A stretch of 18,601 bases of DNA from JANQQZ01 sp039187315 (GTDB lineage: Bacteria > Planctomycetota > Phycisphaerae > Phycisphaerales > UBA1924): positions 1 to 18,601 of the forward strand of contig JBCCZQ010000061.1 in the NCBI GenBank assembly GCA_039187315.1. Direction: 5' to 3'. The position numbers were made by a program, and so were the translations under genes. The stretch's first letter is position 1, and each line of letters starts with the position of its first letter. Positions 1 to 7,545 of the stretch are shown here, piece by piece. The notes beneath the pieces were generated by a model. That model was not told the DNA's origin and did no database searches. It worked only from the letters and a program-made list of their open reading frames with translations.

Positions 1-4
1 AAAG

Positions 5-91
5 CGGTGCGGGAGGGATTCGAACCCCCGAGACCCTTTCGGGCCTGCACGATTTCAAGTCGTGTGCCTTCAACCGCTCGGCCACCGCACC
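5..91 (-). tRNA. tRNA-Ser (anticodon TGA)
   Basis: The reverse complement folds as a class II tRNA of 87 nt. The seven-base acceptor arm GGTGCGG pairs with CCGCACC, followed by discriminator G. The anticodon stem CACGA/TCGTG encloses the loop CTTGAAA, giving anticodon TGA, which reads UCA serine codons. A long variable arm (GGCCCGAAAGGGTC region) and the T-loop GTTCGAATC complete the structure. The long variable arm is the hallmark of tRNA-Ser. No CCA is encoded: the discriminator is followed by CTTT. Confidence 0.97.
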
Positions 92-100
92 CGCGGCGTC

Positions 101-128
101 ATAGTACCTCATCATGGCGGCGTGAAAA
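101..128 (-). promoter_or_regulatory. Possible sigma-70-type promoter of tRNA-Ser
   Basis: On the minus strand, TTTTCA (123-128) and TACTAT (101-106) are separated by 16 bases just upstream of the tRNA 5' end at 91. Each hexamer matches the consensus at four of six positions. The implied leader is only a few bases. This is pattern matching only, and planctomycete promoters may differ from the E. coli consensus. Confidence 0.3.
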
Positions 129-340
129 TGGAACTCCGTGTCCGAATAAGCGGTGTGTGTTACCACAAAAACTGAACGGCTTGGGATGCGTTTGGTTCCG
201 TCAGGCCGGGATTCGTGTAGCGTGTGCAATAGTCTACGTCTGACTTCGTCATTCACGTATGGGGTCTTGCTTTGGGCTCGTGTGACAGATCCGGCCAGCG
301 CCGGAACTCGGTTGAGGGGCCGAGGAAGGGAACGGGCATC

Positions 341-2152
341 ATGGTGAAACGGGTCGGGTGTCGTGGTCTCTGTGTGAACGTCTTGGGGGTATGGGCTTCG
401 GCGATAATGCTGTCGGCGAACGCCTCGGCGCAGACGCTGCCGTCTGTGCCGGTGCCGTCTGAGAACCCGATCACGGAGCCGAAGCGTGTTCTCGGCAAGA
501 TCCTCTTCTGGGACGAGCAGCTCTCGAGTGACAACATCACGGCGTGTGGGACGTGCCACATCCCATCGGCGGCAGGCACGGAGCCGCGGTTCGGCGTCAA
601 CCCTGGGCCGGACCTGACGTTCGTGACGCCGGACGACATCTTCGGATCGCCGGGGATCCCGAAGGCGGACGCCGATGGGCGGTACGTGGTTGACGCCTCG
701 TTTGGCACCGGTGTGCAGGTGACGGGTCGGAGCGCTCCGACCATGATCAACGCGGCATATGCGTTCGATCTGTTCTGGGACGGCCGGGCGACGGGGCAGT
801 TCACGGATCCCGAAACGGGCAGCGTTGCGATCGCGTTTGAGGGTGCGCTCGAGAGCCAGGCTGTCGGACCGCCGCTGTCGGACGTCGAAATGGGCCACCC
901 TGGGCGTGACTGGGCGATGATTTCGTCCAAGCTCGCTTCGGCCAGGCCGCTGGCGCTGGCGACGGATCTGCCCCTGGATGTTGAGGCTGCGATCGACTCG
1001 TTCCCGACGTACCCGGATCTTTTTGCCGAGGCGTTCGGCGACGGCACGATCAACGCGCGGCGGATCGCGTTTGCGATCGCGACTTATGAGCGCACGCTGA
1101 TCTCGGATCAGTCGCCGTGGGACGCGTTCCAGCTCGGCGATGCGAGCGCACTGACGCCCGAGGAAGTGCAGGGGTGGCAGGTGTTCCAGGGCTCGACCTG
1201 CGGCATCTGCCACGTCCCGCCGCTGTTCACGGATCAGAGTTTCCGGAACATCGGCGTGCGCCCGAACAACGAGGACACGGGTCGGCAGGGTGTGACTGGC
1301 CAGCCGTTCGACTCCGGTGCGTTCAAGACGCCGTCGCTGCGGAACGTCGGTCTGAAGTCCAGCTTCATGCACAACGGCGAGTTCGTCACGCTGCAGGAAG
1401 TGCTGAACTTCTACGCGTTGCCGCCCGGTCCGGGCCGGTTCAACGTCGATCCGTTTATTCCTTCGCCGATACCCCCGCCGGATCGCGGCGCTGTTGCGGC
1501 GTTCCTGGGCACCGGCCTTCTTGATCCGCGGGTTGCGAATGAGACGTTCCCGTTCGACCGGCCGACGCTCCGGAGCGAGCTTGCGGCGAACCCGGTCGTC
1601 ACGGGCGCGGGTGTCCCGGATACCTCGGGTACGGTGCCGGCGATGCTGGTCGATAATCCGCCGCTCGCCGGATCGGACGGCTTCCGGCTTGGGGTCACGG
1701 GCATCGCCGATGGGGCCCAGGTTGAACTGCTGATCTCGTCGGTGGCTCCGGTGGGGAGTGTGCTGACGGCCGAGGAGACCGTCGGCCCGCTGACTGCCTC
1801 GCTCAACGGGGGCACGGAGCCGGTAGCCACCGCGTTCTGGCCGGTGCCTGATGATCCGACGCTCGACGGCTTGGTGCTCTACTTCCAGTGGTTTGTGCCG
1901 GCGACGGGCGTGCGCTCTGCGGTGGCCGAGGCGACGATTTTCTGCGGCACGGGTGGGTGCAGCGAGCGCTGCCCCGGAGATGTCAACGCCGATGGCGAGG
2001 TGACCGACAGCGACTTCTTCGCCTGGGTGACGGCGTTTGTGGCCACGCCGCGGAGCCCCGAGCAGGAGGCTGCCTGCGACGTCAACCGCGACAGCACCTG
2101 CACCGACAGCGACTTCTTCGCCTGGGTGACGGCGTTCGTCAACGGTTGTTAG
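341..2152 (+). CDS. Secreted di-heme cytochrome c peroxidase with C-terminal GC-type dockerin anchor
   Basis: A 603-residue protein of the CCP/MauG family, which uses two c-type hemes, classically to reduce hydrogen peroxide in the periplasm. The start at 341 was chosen because a purine-rich site (GAGGAAGGG) lies about 11 bases upstream and the N-terminus becomes a signal peptide with a likely cleavage after ASA near residue 30. Heme sites are CGTCH (C69, C72, H73) and CGICH (C287, C290, H291). Other family features are GRSAPTMINAAY, FWDGRA, ATYERTL and the FMHNGEF segment. Residues from about 405 to 543 match no domain I recognise and may be a beta-rich spacer. The last 60 residues (544-603) carry two calcium-loop repeats, DVNADG and DVNRDS, each followed by DSDFFAWVTAF, and end in NGC. 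This resembles the planctomycete GC-type dockerin tail thought to fix proteins to the cell surface. Whether the substrate is peroxide or an amino-acid modification, as in MauG, cannot be told. Confidence 0.88.
   Translation: MVKRVGCRGLCVNVLGVWASAIMLSANASAQTLPSVPVPSENPITEPKRVLGKILFWDEQLSSDNITACGTCHIPSAAGTEPRFGVNPGPDLTFVTPDDIFGSPGIPKADADGRYVVDASFGTGVQVTGRSAPTMINAAYAFDLFWDGRATGQFTDPETGSVAIAFEGALESQAVGPPLSDVEMGHPGRDWAMISSKLASARPLALATDLPLDVEAAIDSFPTYPDLFAEAFGDGTINARRIAFAIATYERTLISDQSPWDAFQLGDASALTPEEVQGWQVFQGSTCGICHVPPLFTDQSFRNIGVRPNNEDTGRQGVTGQPFDSGAFKTPSLRNVGLKSSFMHNGEFVTLQEVLNFYALPPGPGRFNVDPFIPSPIPPPDRGAVAAFLGTGLLDPRVANETFPFDRPTLRSELAANPVVTGAGVPDTSGTVPAMLVDNPPLAGSDGFRLGVTGIADGAQVELLISSVAPVGSVLTAEETVGPLTASLNGGTEPVATAFWPVPDDPTLDGLVLYFQWFVPATGVRSAVAEATIFCGTGGCSERCPGDVNADGEVTDSDFFAWVTAFVATPRSPEQEAACDVNRDSTCTDSDFFAWVTAFVNGC
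2003..2136 (+). repeat. 35-base direct repeat encoding the two dockerin-like helices
   Basis: An identical 35-base segment occurs at 2003-2037 and 2102-2136, offset by 99 bases (33 codons), and encodes TDSDFFAWVTAF in both copies. Identity at synonymous positions indicates recent internal duplication or gene conversion of the anchor repeats. Confidence 0.85.
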
Positions 2153-2220
2153 CGCTTCGCGAGATCGGCCAGCAACAGCACCGGCCTGTTGGCGTCGTTC
2201 GCGGCGTCCATGGCAGCAGC

Positions 2221-2829
2221 TTATTTGGGGCCGGTGGGGTCTGACTCCGGGTCGTCCGACGTGCTCTGGCCGGGGGCAAGGTCGTATGTCACGCGCTGCC
2301 CGAGGAGCTGGTCGATGGCCGGCTCGCGTTCGCCGAGGTCGCGAGCGGCGAGCTTGGCCTCATCGACGGTCATCAGGCCGCGGCTGACTTTGGAGGCCAT
2401 CCAGATCTGGCGGGCGCGGAAGCCGCTGCCGCAGTGGAGGTAGACCGGGCCGTCGGTGGCTTCGAGGATGGCGGAGAGCTGTTCGACCTGTTCGGGGCTG
2501 TAGCCGTGGTCGCTGCCCATGGGGATGTGGACGTAGGTCATGCCGAGGGCTTCGACGGCAGCCCGCTCGTCGAAGCCGTCTTCTTCGATGAGCTCGGCCA
2601 TCTCTTTGTCGGAGCGGAAGCAGACGACGTGGGTGACGCCGCGCTCGGCGATGGCGGCGAGGTCGGTCTTGGACGGCTGGCCCGAGACAAGGAAGCGGTC
2701 GCGCTCGTGGATGGTGATGGGTGAGGGTGCGGCCGATGCACCAGTCTTCGTCGTTGCACAGCCTGTGAGCGCCATGCTCGCTGCGAGGAGCGCAATGATG
2801 CCGATCCATCGCATGTGCCCGTGAGACAT
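2221..2829 (-). CDS. Lipoprotein with DUF442/BLH-type protein tyrosine phosphatase-like domain
   Basis: A 202-residue predicted lipoprotein. The leader MSHGHMRWIG...MALTGC has a lipobox with the lipidated Cys at residue 24, so it is probably membrane-anchored on the outer side of the cytoplasmic membrane. Residues about 40-165 resemble the beta-lactamase-hydrolase-like phosphatase family (DUF442). The SGQPS motif near residue 49, VVCFRSD near 68 and the active-site-like loop HCGSGFRA (C133, R138, spacing C-x4-R) all fit. The start is supported by GGAG nine bases upstream. It begins 33 bases after the stop of sucC on the same strand, so the two are probably co-transcribed, although no functional link is obvious. 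The substrate is unknown. Relatives in other bacteria are implicated in sulfide handling or protein dephosphorylation, but nothing here decides between them. Confidence 0.72.
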   Translation of the reverse strand: MSHGHMRWIGIIALLAASMALTGCATTKTGASAAPSPITIHERDRFLVSGQPSKTDLAAIAERGVTHVVCFRSDKEMAELIEEDGFDERAAVEALGMTYVHIPMGSDHGYSPEQVEQLSAILEATDGPVYLHCGSGFRARQIWMASKVSRGLMTVDEAKLAARDLGEREPAIDQLLGQRVTYDLAPGQSTSDDPESDPTGPK

Positions 2830-2862
2830 GTTGCGTTTCTCCGTTCTGTTTCGAGCGATCGC

Positions 2863-4083
2863 TTAGCCGACGGCCTTGACGACCTTGTCCGCGGCGTCCT
2901 TGAGGTCGGTCGCGGCTTGCAGGGTCGGCAGGTCTGCGGCGGCGTCGCTGAGGATCTTGCGGCCGGCGTCGACGTTGGTGCCCTCGAGGCGGACGACGAG
3001 CGGGACCTGGAAGCCCTTGGAACCGTCGGCGTTTTCGAAGCCGCGGGCGGCGTTGACGATGCCCTGGGCGATGACGGCGCAGTCCATGATACCGCCGAAG
3101 ATGTTGACCATGACGCCGCGGACCTGGCTGTCGCTGAGGATGATGCGGAAGGCCTCGGTGACGGCTTCTTCGCTGGCGCCGCCGCCGACATCGAGGAAGT
3201 TGGCCGGCTCGCCGCCGTGGAGCTTGATGGTGTCCATGGTGGCCATGGCGAGTCCTGCGCCGTTGACGAGGCAGCCGATCGAGCCGTCGAGTGCGATGTA
3301 GTTCAGGCCCATGCGTTCGGCACGGAGCTCGAGCGGGTTCTCCTCGGCTGGATCAAAGAGCGCGAGGATGTCCTTATGACGGAAGGTGGCGTTGTCGTCG
3401 AAGTTGAACTTTGCGTCGATGGCCAGAACCTGGCCGTCGGGGTGCGCGTCGGTGGGGGGTGTGACGATCAGGGGGTTGATCTCGGCGAGTGAGCAGTCCT
3501 TGGCTTCGAAGAGCTTGGCGAGGTTGAGCATGACCTTGACGGCCTGGCCGACCTGCTTGCCCTTGAAGCCGAGGCGGAAGGCGATCTTGCGTGCCTGGTA
3601 GGGCTGGAGTCCGAGGGTGGGATGGATGCGCTCGCGGATGATGGCGTCGGGTGTCTCGGCGGCGACCTTCTCGATCTCGACGCCGCCCTCGGCCGAGGCG
3701 ATCAGCACGTTGCGGCGGGTCTGGCGGTCGGTGGTGATCGCGAGGTAGTACTCCTTGGCGATGTCGACGCCGGCAGCGACGAGGAGCTTGGTGACCTCGA
3801 GGCCGTCGTCGCCGGTCTGGGCGCTGACCATCTTGTTGGAGAGCATGAAGCGTGCGGCGTCAGTGGCCTCGTCGGGAGAGCGGACGAGCTTGACGAACCC
3901 GGCCTTGCCGCGCCCGCCGGCGTGGACCTGGGCCTTGACGACCGCCAGATCGGTCCCGGCATCCTGGGTGACGTCTTTGTAGACCCCCGCAGCGTCCTCG
4001 ATGGATTCCAGCAGCCTGCCGCCAGGCACGGGGACGCCCGCGTCGTCGAGCAGCTCGCGGGCCTGGTACTCGTGGATCTTCAT
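2863..4083 (-). CDS. sucC: Succinyl-CoA ligase (ADP/GDP-forming) subunit beta
   Basis: A 406-residue protein matching SucC over its full length (the E. coli protein is 388). It is the nucleotide-binding, ATP-grasp half of succinyl-CoA synthetase, which makes ATP or GTP from succinyl-CoA in the TCA cycle. It starts with the conserved MKIHEYQARELL and has the ATP-grasp K50 and GGRGK (56-60). Metal ligands lie in EINPL (E201, N203) and AIDAK (D223). The ligase domain carries LVNGAGLAMATMD (272-284), NFLDVGGGA (295-303), NIFGGI (327-332) and RLEGTN (365-370). GGAG lies eight bases before the start. The subunit works only with SucD, normally encoded directly downstream; here the next gene is instead a phosphatase-like lipoprotein, so sucD must lie elsewhere. 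Confidence 0.96.
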   Translation of the reverse strand: MKIHEYQARELLDDAGVPVPGGRLLESIEDAAGVYKDVTQDAGTDLAVVKAQVHAGGRGKAGFVKLVRSPDEATDAARFMLSNKMVSAQTGDDGLEVTKLLVAAGVDIAKEYYLAITTDRQTRRNVLIASAEGGVEIEKVAAETPDAIIRERIHPTLGLQPYQARKIAFRLGFKGKQVGQAVKVMLNLAKLFEAKDCSLAEINPLIVTPPTDAHPDGQVLAIDAKFNFDDNATFRHKDILALFDPAEENPLELRAERMGLNYIALDGSIGCLVNGAGLAMATMDTIKLHGGEPANFLDVGGGASEEAVTEAFRIILSDSQVRGVMVNIFGGIMDCAVIAQGIVNAARGFENADGSKGFQVPLVVRLEGTNVDAGRKILSDAAADLPTLQAATDLKDAADKVVKAVG

Positions 4084-4406
4084 CGGGCAGTCTCCGCGGC
4101 GTGTGTTCGGTTTCCGGACCTGTTATCCGGCGTCATGGTAGAGCCTGCAGAGCGGGGGCGCGTGCCAGCGATTTCCGCACAGAAAGTGCGGTCAGGAACG
4201 GGGAATGCCGGGTGTGACTGCTCGCCGGGCACCGGTTCCGGCGGTGTGCTGTTTCCCGCGATCCGGGTGTGAGTCTGGGGGGAATCCCGACCGACAGCGG
4301 GGGTATGAGCGACACCGAGCATCGGCGGGGCGGGGGCGCCTCGGGTACGGGTACGGGTAAGGGCATCGCTGCCAGCAGGGGCATCGCCTGCCTGCGGAGC
4401 GCGGCG
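4084..4406. other. Intergenic region between divergent sucC and the prepilin gene
   Basis: About 320 bases with no convincing gene. It must hold promoters for both divergent genes, but no clear -35/-10 pair was found. Visible structures are a perfect six-base-pair hairpin CCGCAC-AGAAA-GTGCGG (4175-4191) and a short inverted repeat CCGGA...TCCGG (4114-4130). Near the prepilin start there is a GGGTAC-type tandem repeat followed by two copies of GGGCATCGC. An in-frame ATG at 4305 could extend the prepilin by 34 residues but would place its leader internally. Confidence 0.5.
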
Positions 4407-5300
4407 ATGGAACGTCGGGGCTTCACGCTGATCGAGTTGCTGGTTACGGTCGCGATCATCGCGGTCCTTATGGCGTTGATCGTGCCGGCCGCGGCGGGTG
4501 CTCGGACGGTTGCTCGTCAGACGCAGTGCCAGAGCAACCTGCGTCAGTTGACGCTTGCATGGAGCATGTATGAGACCGACGAGCGGCAGTTCCCGGCCTC
4601 GGCGGATGAGCGGACGACCGATGACCGGCTCGGTGCGCAGCGTCGGGTGCGATGGTCGTTCGGCGGCGGGCAGGTCGACGAGCGGGCGCTGCCCGAGGCG
4701 CGTCGGATGGCGCGGCCGCTGAACAGCTACCTCGGCGGGACGGTTTCCAGTCCGAGCGAGGCGGGCGATGCTGGGCTGGAGGAGATCTTCCGCTCGCCTG
4801 GCGATGCTGGGCTTGTCAACGTGTACGACAACGACGCGTCGCCCTGGGCTTGGTTCGGTCTTGGGGCGGCGACGATCCCTGCCGACGATGCGAGGCCGGT
4901 CGCGGATGTGGTGGGGACGAGCTACTTCGCGAACGAGTGGCAGTGGTGCCGCCCGGGCGCGGTGCTCGGCTTCCAGACACCCGATGGGCAGAGGGGGCGG
5001 GACTCGTTCCGGACGAACCTGGGCCTGCGGCATGTTTCGGCGGAGCCTTGGCAGCTAATGGTGCTGGCGCCGGCGGGGTGGTCGGACGCGGCACGGTACT
5101 CCGCTCAGGAGCGAGCCCAGCGGTTCTATCAGGTTTGGGAGGGCGCGTGGTTCGGCCAGACGCGGCACTTTGGTTTCGCCGACGGCTCGGTCCGGGAGGA
5201 TTCGCTGGAGGACGGGCCGGAGTCGGATTCGATGACGGTCTACCTGGCTCCGCGTCGTCACGATGCGGAGGCACGGTATCGGCGGGCGGACCTGTTCTAG
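4407..5300 (+). CDS. Prepilin-type N-terminal cleavage/methylation protein (pseudopilin-like)
   Basis: A 297-residue protein with a type IV prepilin leader MERRG followed by FTLIELLVTVAIIAVLMALIVP. Prepilin peptidase cleaves after the Gly and N-methylates the Phe; the hydrophobic helix then packs in a pilus or type II secretion pseudopilus. The start was placed at 4407 because GGAG lies seven bases upstream and this leaves the five-residue leader expected of the family. The CQSNLRQLTLAWSMYETD segment and the C-terminal RHFGFADGSVRED are typical of the very numerous planctomycete prepilin-like proteins (relatives of the DUF1559/H-X9-DG group). Such proteins are often isolated genes, as here, with no pilus assembly gene nearby. 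Its role may be surface display or an extracellular appendage; the sequence does not tell. Confidence 0.85.
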   Translation: MERRGFTLIELLVTVAIIAVLMALIVPAAAGARTVARQTQCQSNLRQLTLAWSMYETDERQFPASADERTTDDRLGAQRRVRWSFGGGQVDERALPEARRMARPLNSYLGGTVSSPSEAGDAGLEEIFRSPGDAGLVNVYDNDASPWAWFGLGAATIPADDARPVADVVGTSYFANEWQWCRPGAVLGFQTPDGQRGRDSFRTNLGLRHVSAEPWQLMVLAPAGWSDAARYSAQERAQRFYQVWEGAWFGQTRHFGFADGSVREDSLEDGPESDSMTVYLAPRRHDAEARYRRADLF

Positions 5301-5405
5301 GCGATCGAACGGGCCTCGAGGAGGGGCCGCACGGGCGGCGGCGGCCTATCGTGCCGTCCCGCTAACGGTGGCGGCCAACGACCCTTCAGACGAGGACCTT
5401 CCGGC

Positions 5406-6854
5406 ATGGCGCAGGGCACCAAGGGCACGATTCTCCAGGTCATCGGTTCGACGTTCGACGCGCAGTTCCCCGAGGACCAGCTTCCCGAGATCTACAACGC
5501 CATTACGTGCCGCTGGGAGGAGGACGGCCAGACGAAGACCCTCTTCGGCGAGGTGCAGCAGCACCTCGGCGGCGGCGTCGTCCGGGCGGTGGCGCTCGGC
5601 TCGACGGACGGTCTCCGACGGAGCATGGAGACCGAGGACACCGGCGGGCCGGTGACCGTTCCTGTCGGAGAGCAGGTGCTGGGCCGGGTGTTCAACCTGC
5701 TCGGCGACCCGATCGACGCGAAGCCGGCGCCGCAGGTCGATAGCCGGAAGCCGATCCATCGCGCACCGCCCGAGTTCGACCAGTTGAACCCCAAGACCGA
5801 GATCCTGGTGACGGGCATCAAGGTGGTCGACCTGCTGTGCCCGTTCGTGCGTGGCGGCAAGATCGGACTGTTCGGCGGTGCGGGCGTGGGCAAGACGGTC
5901 ATCATCCAGGAGATGATCGCTCGTGTGGCTCGTGAGTTCGGCGGATACTCCGTGTTCTGCGGCGTGGGCGAGCGGACACGCGAGGGCAACGACCTCTGGC
6001 TCGAGATGCAGGAGGCCGAGTACACCGATGAGAACGGCCAGACCGCGCACGTGATCGACAAGGTGGCGATGGTCTTCGGCCAGATGAACGAGCCCCCCGG
6101 CTCGCGTCTTCGTGTCGCGCTGTCGGGCCTGACGATGGCCGAGGAGTTCCGCGACGCCTCCGGTAAGGAGACGATGATCTTCGTGGACAACATCTTCCGG
6201 TTCACGCAGGCGGGCTCGGAGGTGTCGGCGTTGCTGGGCCGTATGCCGAGCGCGGTGGGCTACCAGCCGACGCTTTCGACGGAGATGGGCGAACTCCAGG
6301 AGCGGATCACGTCGACGGCGAAGGGTGCGATCACGTCGGTGCAGGCGATCTACGTGCCGGCGGACGACCTGACGGACCCGGCGCCAGCGACGGCGTTCGC
6401 CCACCTCGACGCGTTCGTGGTGCTCGCGCGTGGCATCGCGGAAAAGGGCATCTTCCCCGCGGTGGACCCGCTCGCCTCGACCTCGACGATCCTCGACCCG
6501 AGCGTGCTTGGCGAGCGGCACTACAACGTCGCCAGTCAGGTGCAGCGGATTCTGCAGCGGTACAAGGACCTTCAGGACATCATCGCGATCCTCGGCGTCG
6601 ACGAGCTCTCGGAGGAGGACAAGCTCATCGTGGCCCGCGCTCGACGGATCGAGCGGTTCCTGTCGCAGCCGTTCTATGTCGCTGAGGTGTTCACCGGCTT
6701 CCCGGGCATCTACACGAGCCTAGAGGACACGATCGACAGCTTCGAGCGGCTCGTTGCGGGCGAGGGCGACGATCTGCCCGAGTCGGCGTTCATGTACGTC
6801 GGCACGCTCGACGATGCACGGGCCAAGGCAGAGAAGGCCGCGGCCAACGCCTGA
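5406..6854 (+). CDS. atpD: F1Fo ATP synthase subunit beta
   Basis: A 482-residue catalytic subunit of the F1 head, which makes ATP from ADP and phosphate using the ion gradient. The family signatures are all intact: Walker A GGAGVGKT (157-164), GERTREGNDL with the catalytic Glu (188-197), DNIFRFTQAG (261-270), PSAVGYQPTL (281-290) and the DELSEEDK catch-loop region. There is no truncation. Small insertions occur near the N-terminus relative to E. coli. A purine-rich GAGG lies about ten bases before the ATG. The gene stands alone: a pseudopilin lies 105 bases upstream and a perfect terminator starts 29 bases after the stop, so atpC, atpA and atpG are not in the same transcript. A typical F-type beta rather than an N-ATPase beta is my reading. 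Confidence 0.97.
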   Translation: MAQGTKGTILQVIGSTFDAQFPEDQLPEIYNAITCRWEEDGQTKTLFGEVQQHLGGGVVRAVALGSTDGLRRSMETEDTGGPVTVPVGEQVLGRVFNLLGDPIDAKPAPQVDSRKPIHRAPPEFDQLNPKTEILVTGIKVVDLLCPFVRGGKIGLFGGAGVGKTVIIQEMIARVAREFGGYSVFCGVGERTREGNDLWLEMQEAEYTDENGQTAHVIDKVAMVFGQMNEPPGSRLRVALSGLTMAEEFRDASGKETMIFVDNIFRFTQAGSEVSALLGRMPSAVGYQPTLSTEMGELQERITSTAKGAITSVQAIYVPADDLTDPAPATAFAHLDAFVVLARGIAEKGIFPAVDPLASTSTILDPSVLGERHYNVASQVQRILQRYKDLQDIIAILGVDELSEEDKLIVARARRIERFLSQPFYVAEVFTGFPGIYTSLEDTIDSFERLVAGEGDDLPESAFMYVGTLDDARAKAEKAAANA

Positions 6855-6883
6855 GCCGGATCGTACGTTGGCAATTGACTGCG

Positions 6884-6913
6884 CAGCCCCGGTTCTACCG
6901 GGGCTGTTTTTCT
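6884..6913 (+). terminator. Intrinsic terminator of atpD
   Basis: A perfect nine-base-pair stem CAGCCCCGG/CCGGGGCTG with a five-base loop TTCTA is followed by TTTTTCT. It lies 29 bases after the atpD stop. On the other strand the hairpin has no T-run, so it is directional. Confidence 0.92.
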
Positions 6914-6936
6914 GCGCTGGTGGTGCATCGCGGGGT

Positions 6937-7383
6937 TCAGGCCGTGATCATCTCGGTCTGGTGCTGGTCGAGCAGCTCGCGGTAGCTGGCAAGGACACGC
7001 TCGACATCCTCGCGCGATCGTGTCTGGTCGGGCTGGGTCGCGAAGATGGTCAGCAGCTCGGCGAAGTGGCCCGAAGCGACGGCCGCGTTCGATGTGACAT
7101 CGCTGACGGCCATCGACCAGCGGTCGAAAAGCGGCCGATCGATCCTGAGCAGGGCCTCGACGCGCATGGGCGAGACGCGGTCGTCGTTGTCGATCTGCTC
7201 GAGGACCTCCATTACGCCGGGGGCCTCGCCTTCGAGGACCTGCACGAATCGGCGGTGGCCGTACAGCAGCACACCTGTGACGCTCAGCCTGGTGTTGCGT
7301 CGCTGTGAGGCATCGGCGATCTGCTTGAGATCGGCCTGGGACATCTCTCGTGTTGCGTGGCAGGAATAGACGAGGCGGTGCAT
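6937..7383 (-). CDS. BLUF-domain blue-light sensor protein
   Basis: A 148-residue protein consisting almost entirely of one BLUF domain, which binds FAD and senses blue light through a hydrogen-bond switch. The key residues are present: Y6 (MHRLVYS), N30, Q48 (FVQVLEGE), W89 and M91 (DRWSM). Their spacing (24, 18, 41 and 2 residues) equals that of AppA Y21, N45, Q63, W104 and M106 as I recall it. The LSVTGVLLY and IDNDDRV segments also fit. There is no output domain, so it should act by binding a partner protein, as other short BLUF proteins do. The start at 7383 is set by GGAGG seven bases upstream and by the domain beginning at once. It lies 162 bases downstream of fabG on the same strand and converges on atpD; it may be read from the lipid operon or from its own promoter. 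Confidence 0.92.
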   Translation of the reverse strand: MHRLVYSCHATREMSQADLKQIADASQRRNTRLSVTGVLLYGHRRFVQVLEGEAPGVMEVLEQIDNDDRVSPMRVEALLRIDRPLFDRWSMAVSDVTSNAAVASGHFAELLTIFATQPDQTRSREDVERVLASYRELLDQHQTEMITA

Positions 7384-7461
7384 CCGTGGCCCTCCGTCAG
7401 CATGGCCCCTGAACAAGATAGAGGCTGGTGCTGTGGTGGGGAAGCACCGCAGGCGAGTTCG

Positions 7462-7482
7462 CGCTCAGGCGATGCCTGAGCG
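7462..7482. other. Perfect hairpin between fabG and the BLUF gene
   Basis: CGCTCAGGC-GAT-GCCTGAGCG is a nine-base-pair perfect inverted repeat with a three-base loop. There is no T-run on either side, so it is not a classical terminator. It could be an RNA processing or stabilising hairpin between the lipid operon and the BLUF gene, or a protein site. Confidence 0.55.
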
Positions 7483-7545
7483 GCTTCGCGCATGGGCCTG
7501 AGCTGGTTTAAAGGCGGTTTTTGGATGATGCGGTTTCTGATGCCG

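Noticed and set aside
2153..2220. Imperfect hairpin GCCAGCAACAG/CTGTTGGC between the convergent cytochrome and lipoprotein genes
   Set aside because: The stem has a bulge and no T-run follows on either strand, so it cannot be called a terminator.
4340..4406. Possible riboswitch leader upstream of the prepilin gene, suggested by GGGTAC and GGGCATCGC repeats
   Set aside because: No match to the conserved bases of a c-di-GMP (GEMM) or other known riboswitch could be made by eye.
4080..5033. Minus-strand open frame of about 317 codons opposite the pseudopilin
   Set aside because: Arg/Pro-rich with no domain, antisense to a clear prepilin gene and overlapping the sucC start.
5346..6521. Long minus-strand open frame of about 390 codons opposite atpD
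   Set aside because: It is His/Arg-rich, lies wholly antisense to the unmistakable atpD gene and shows no family motif; it is a by-product of high-GC codon bias.
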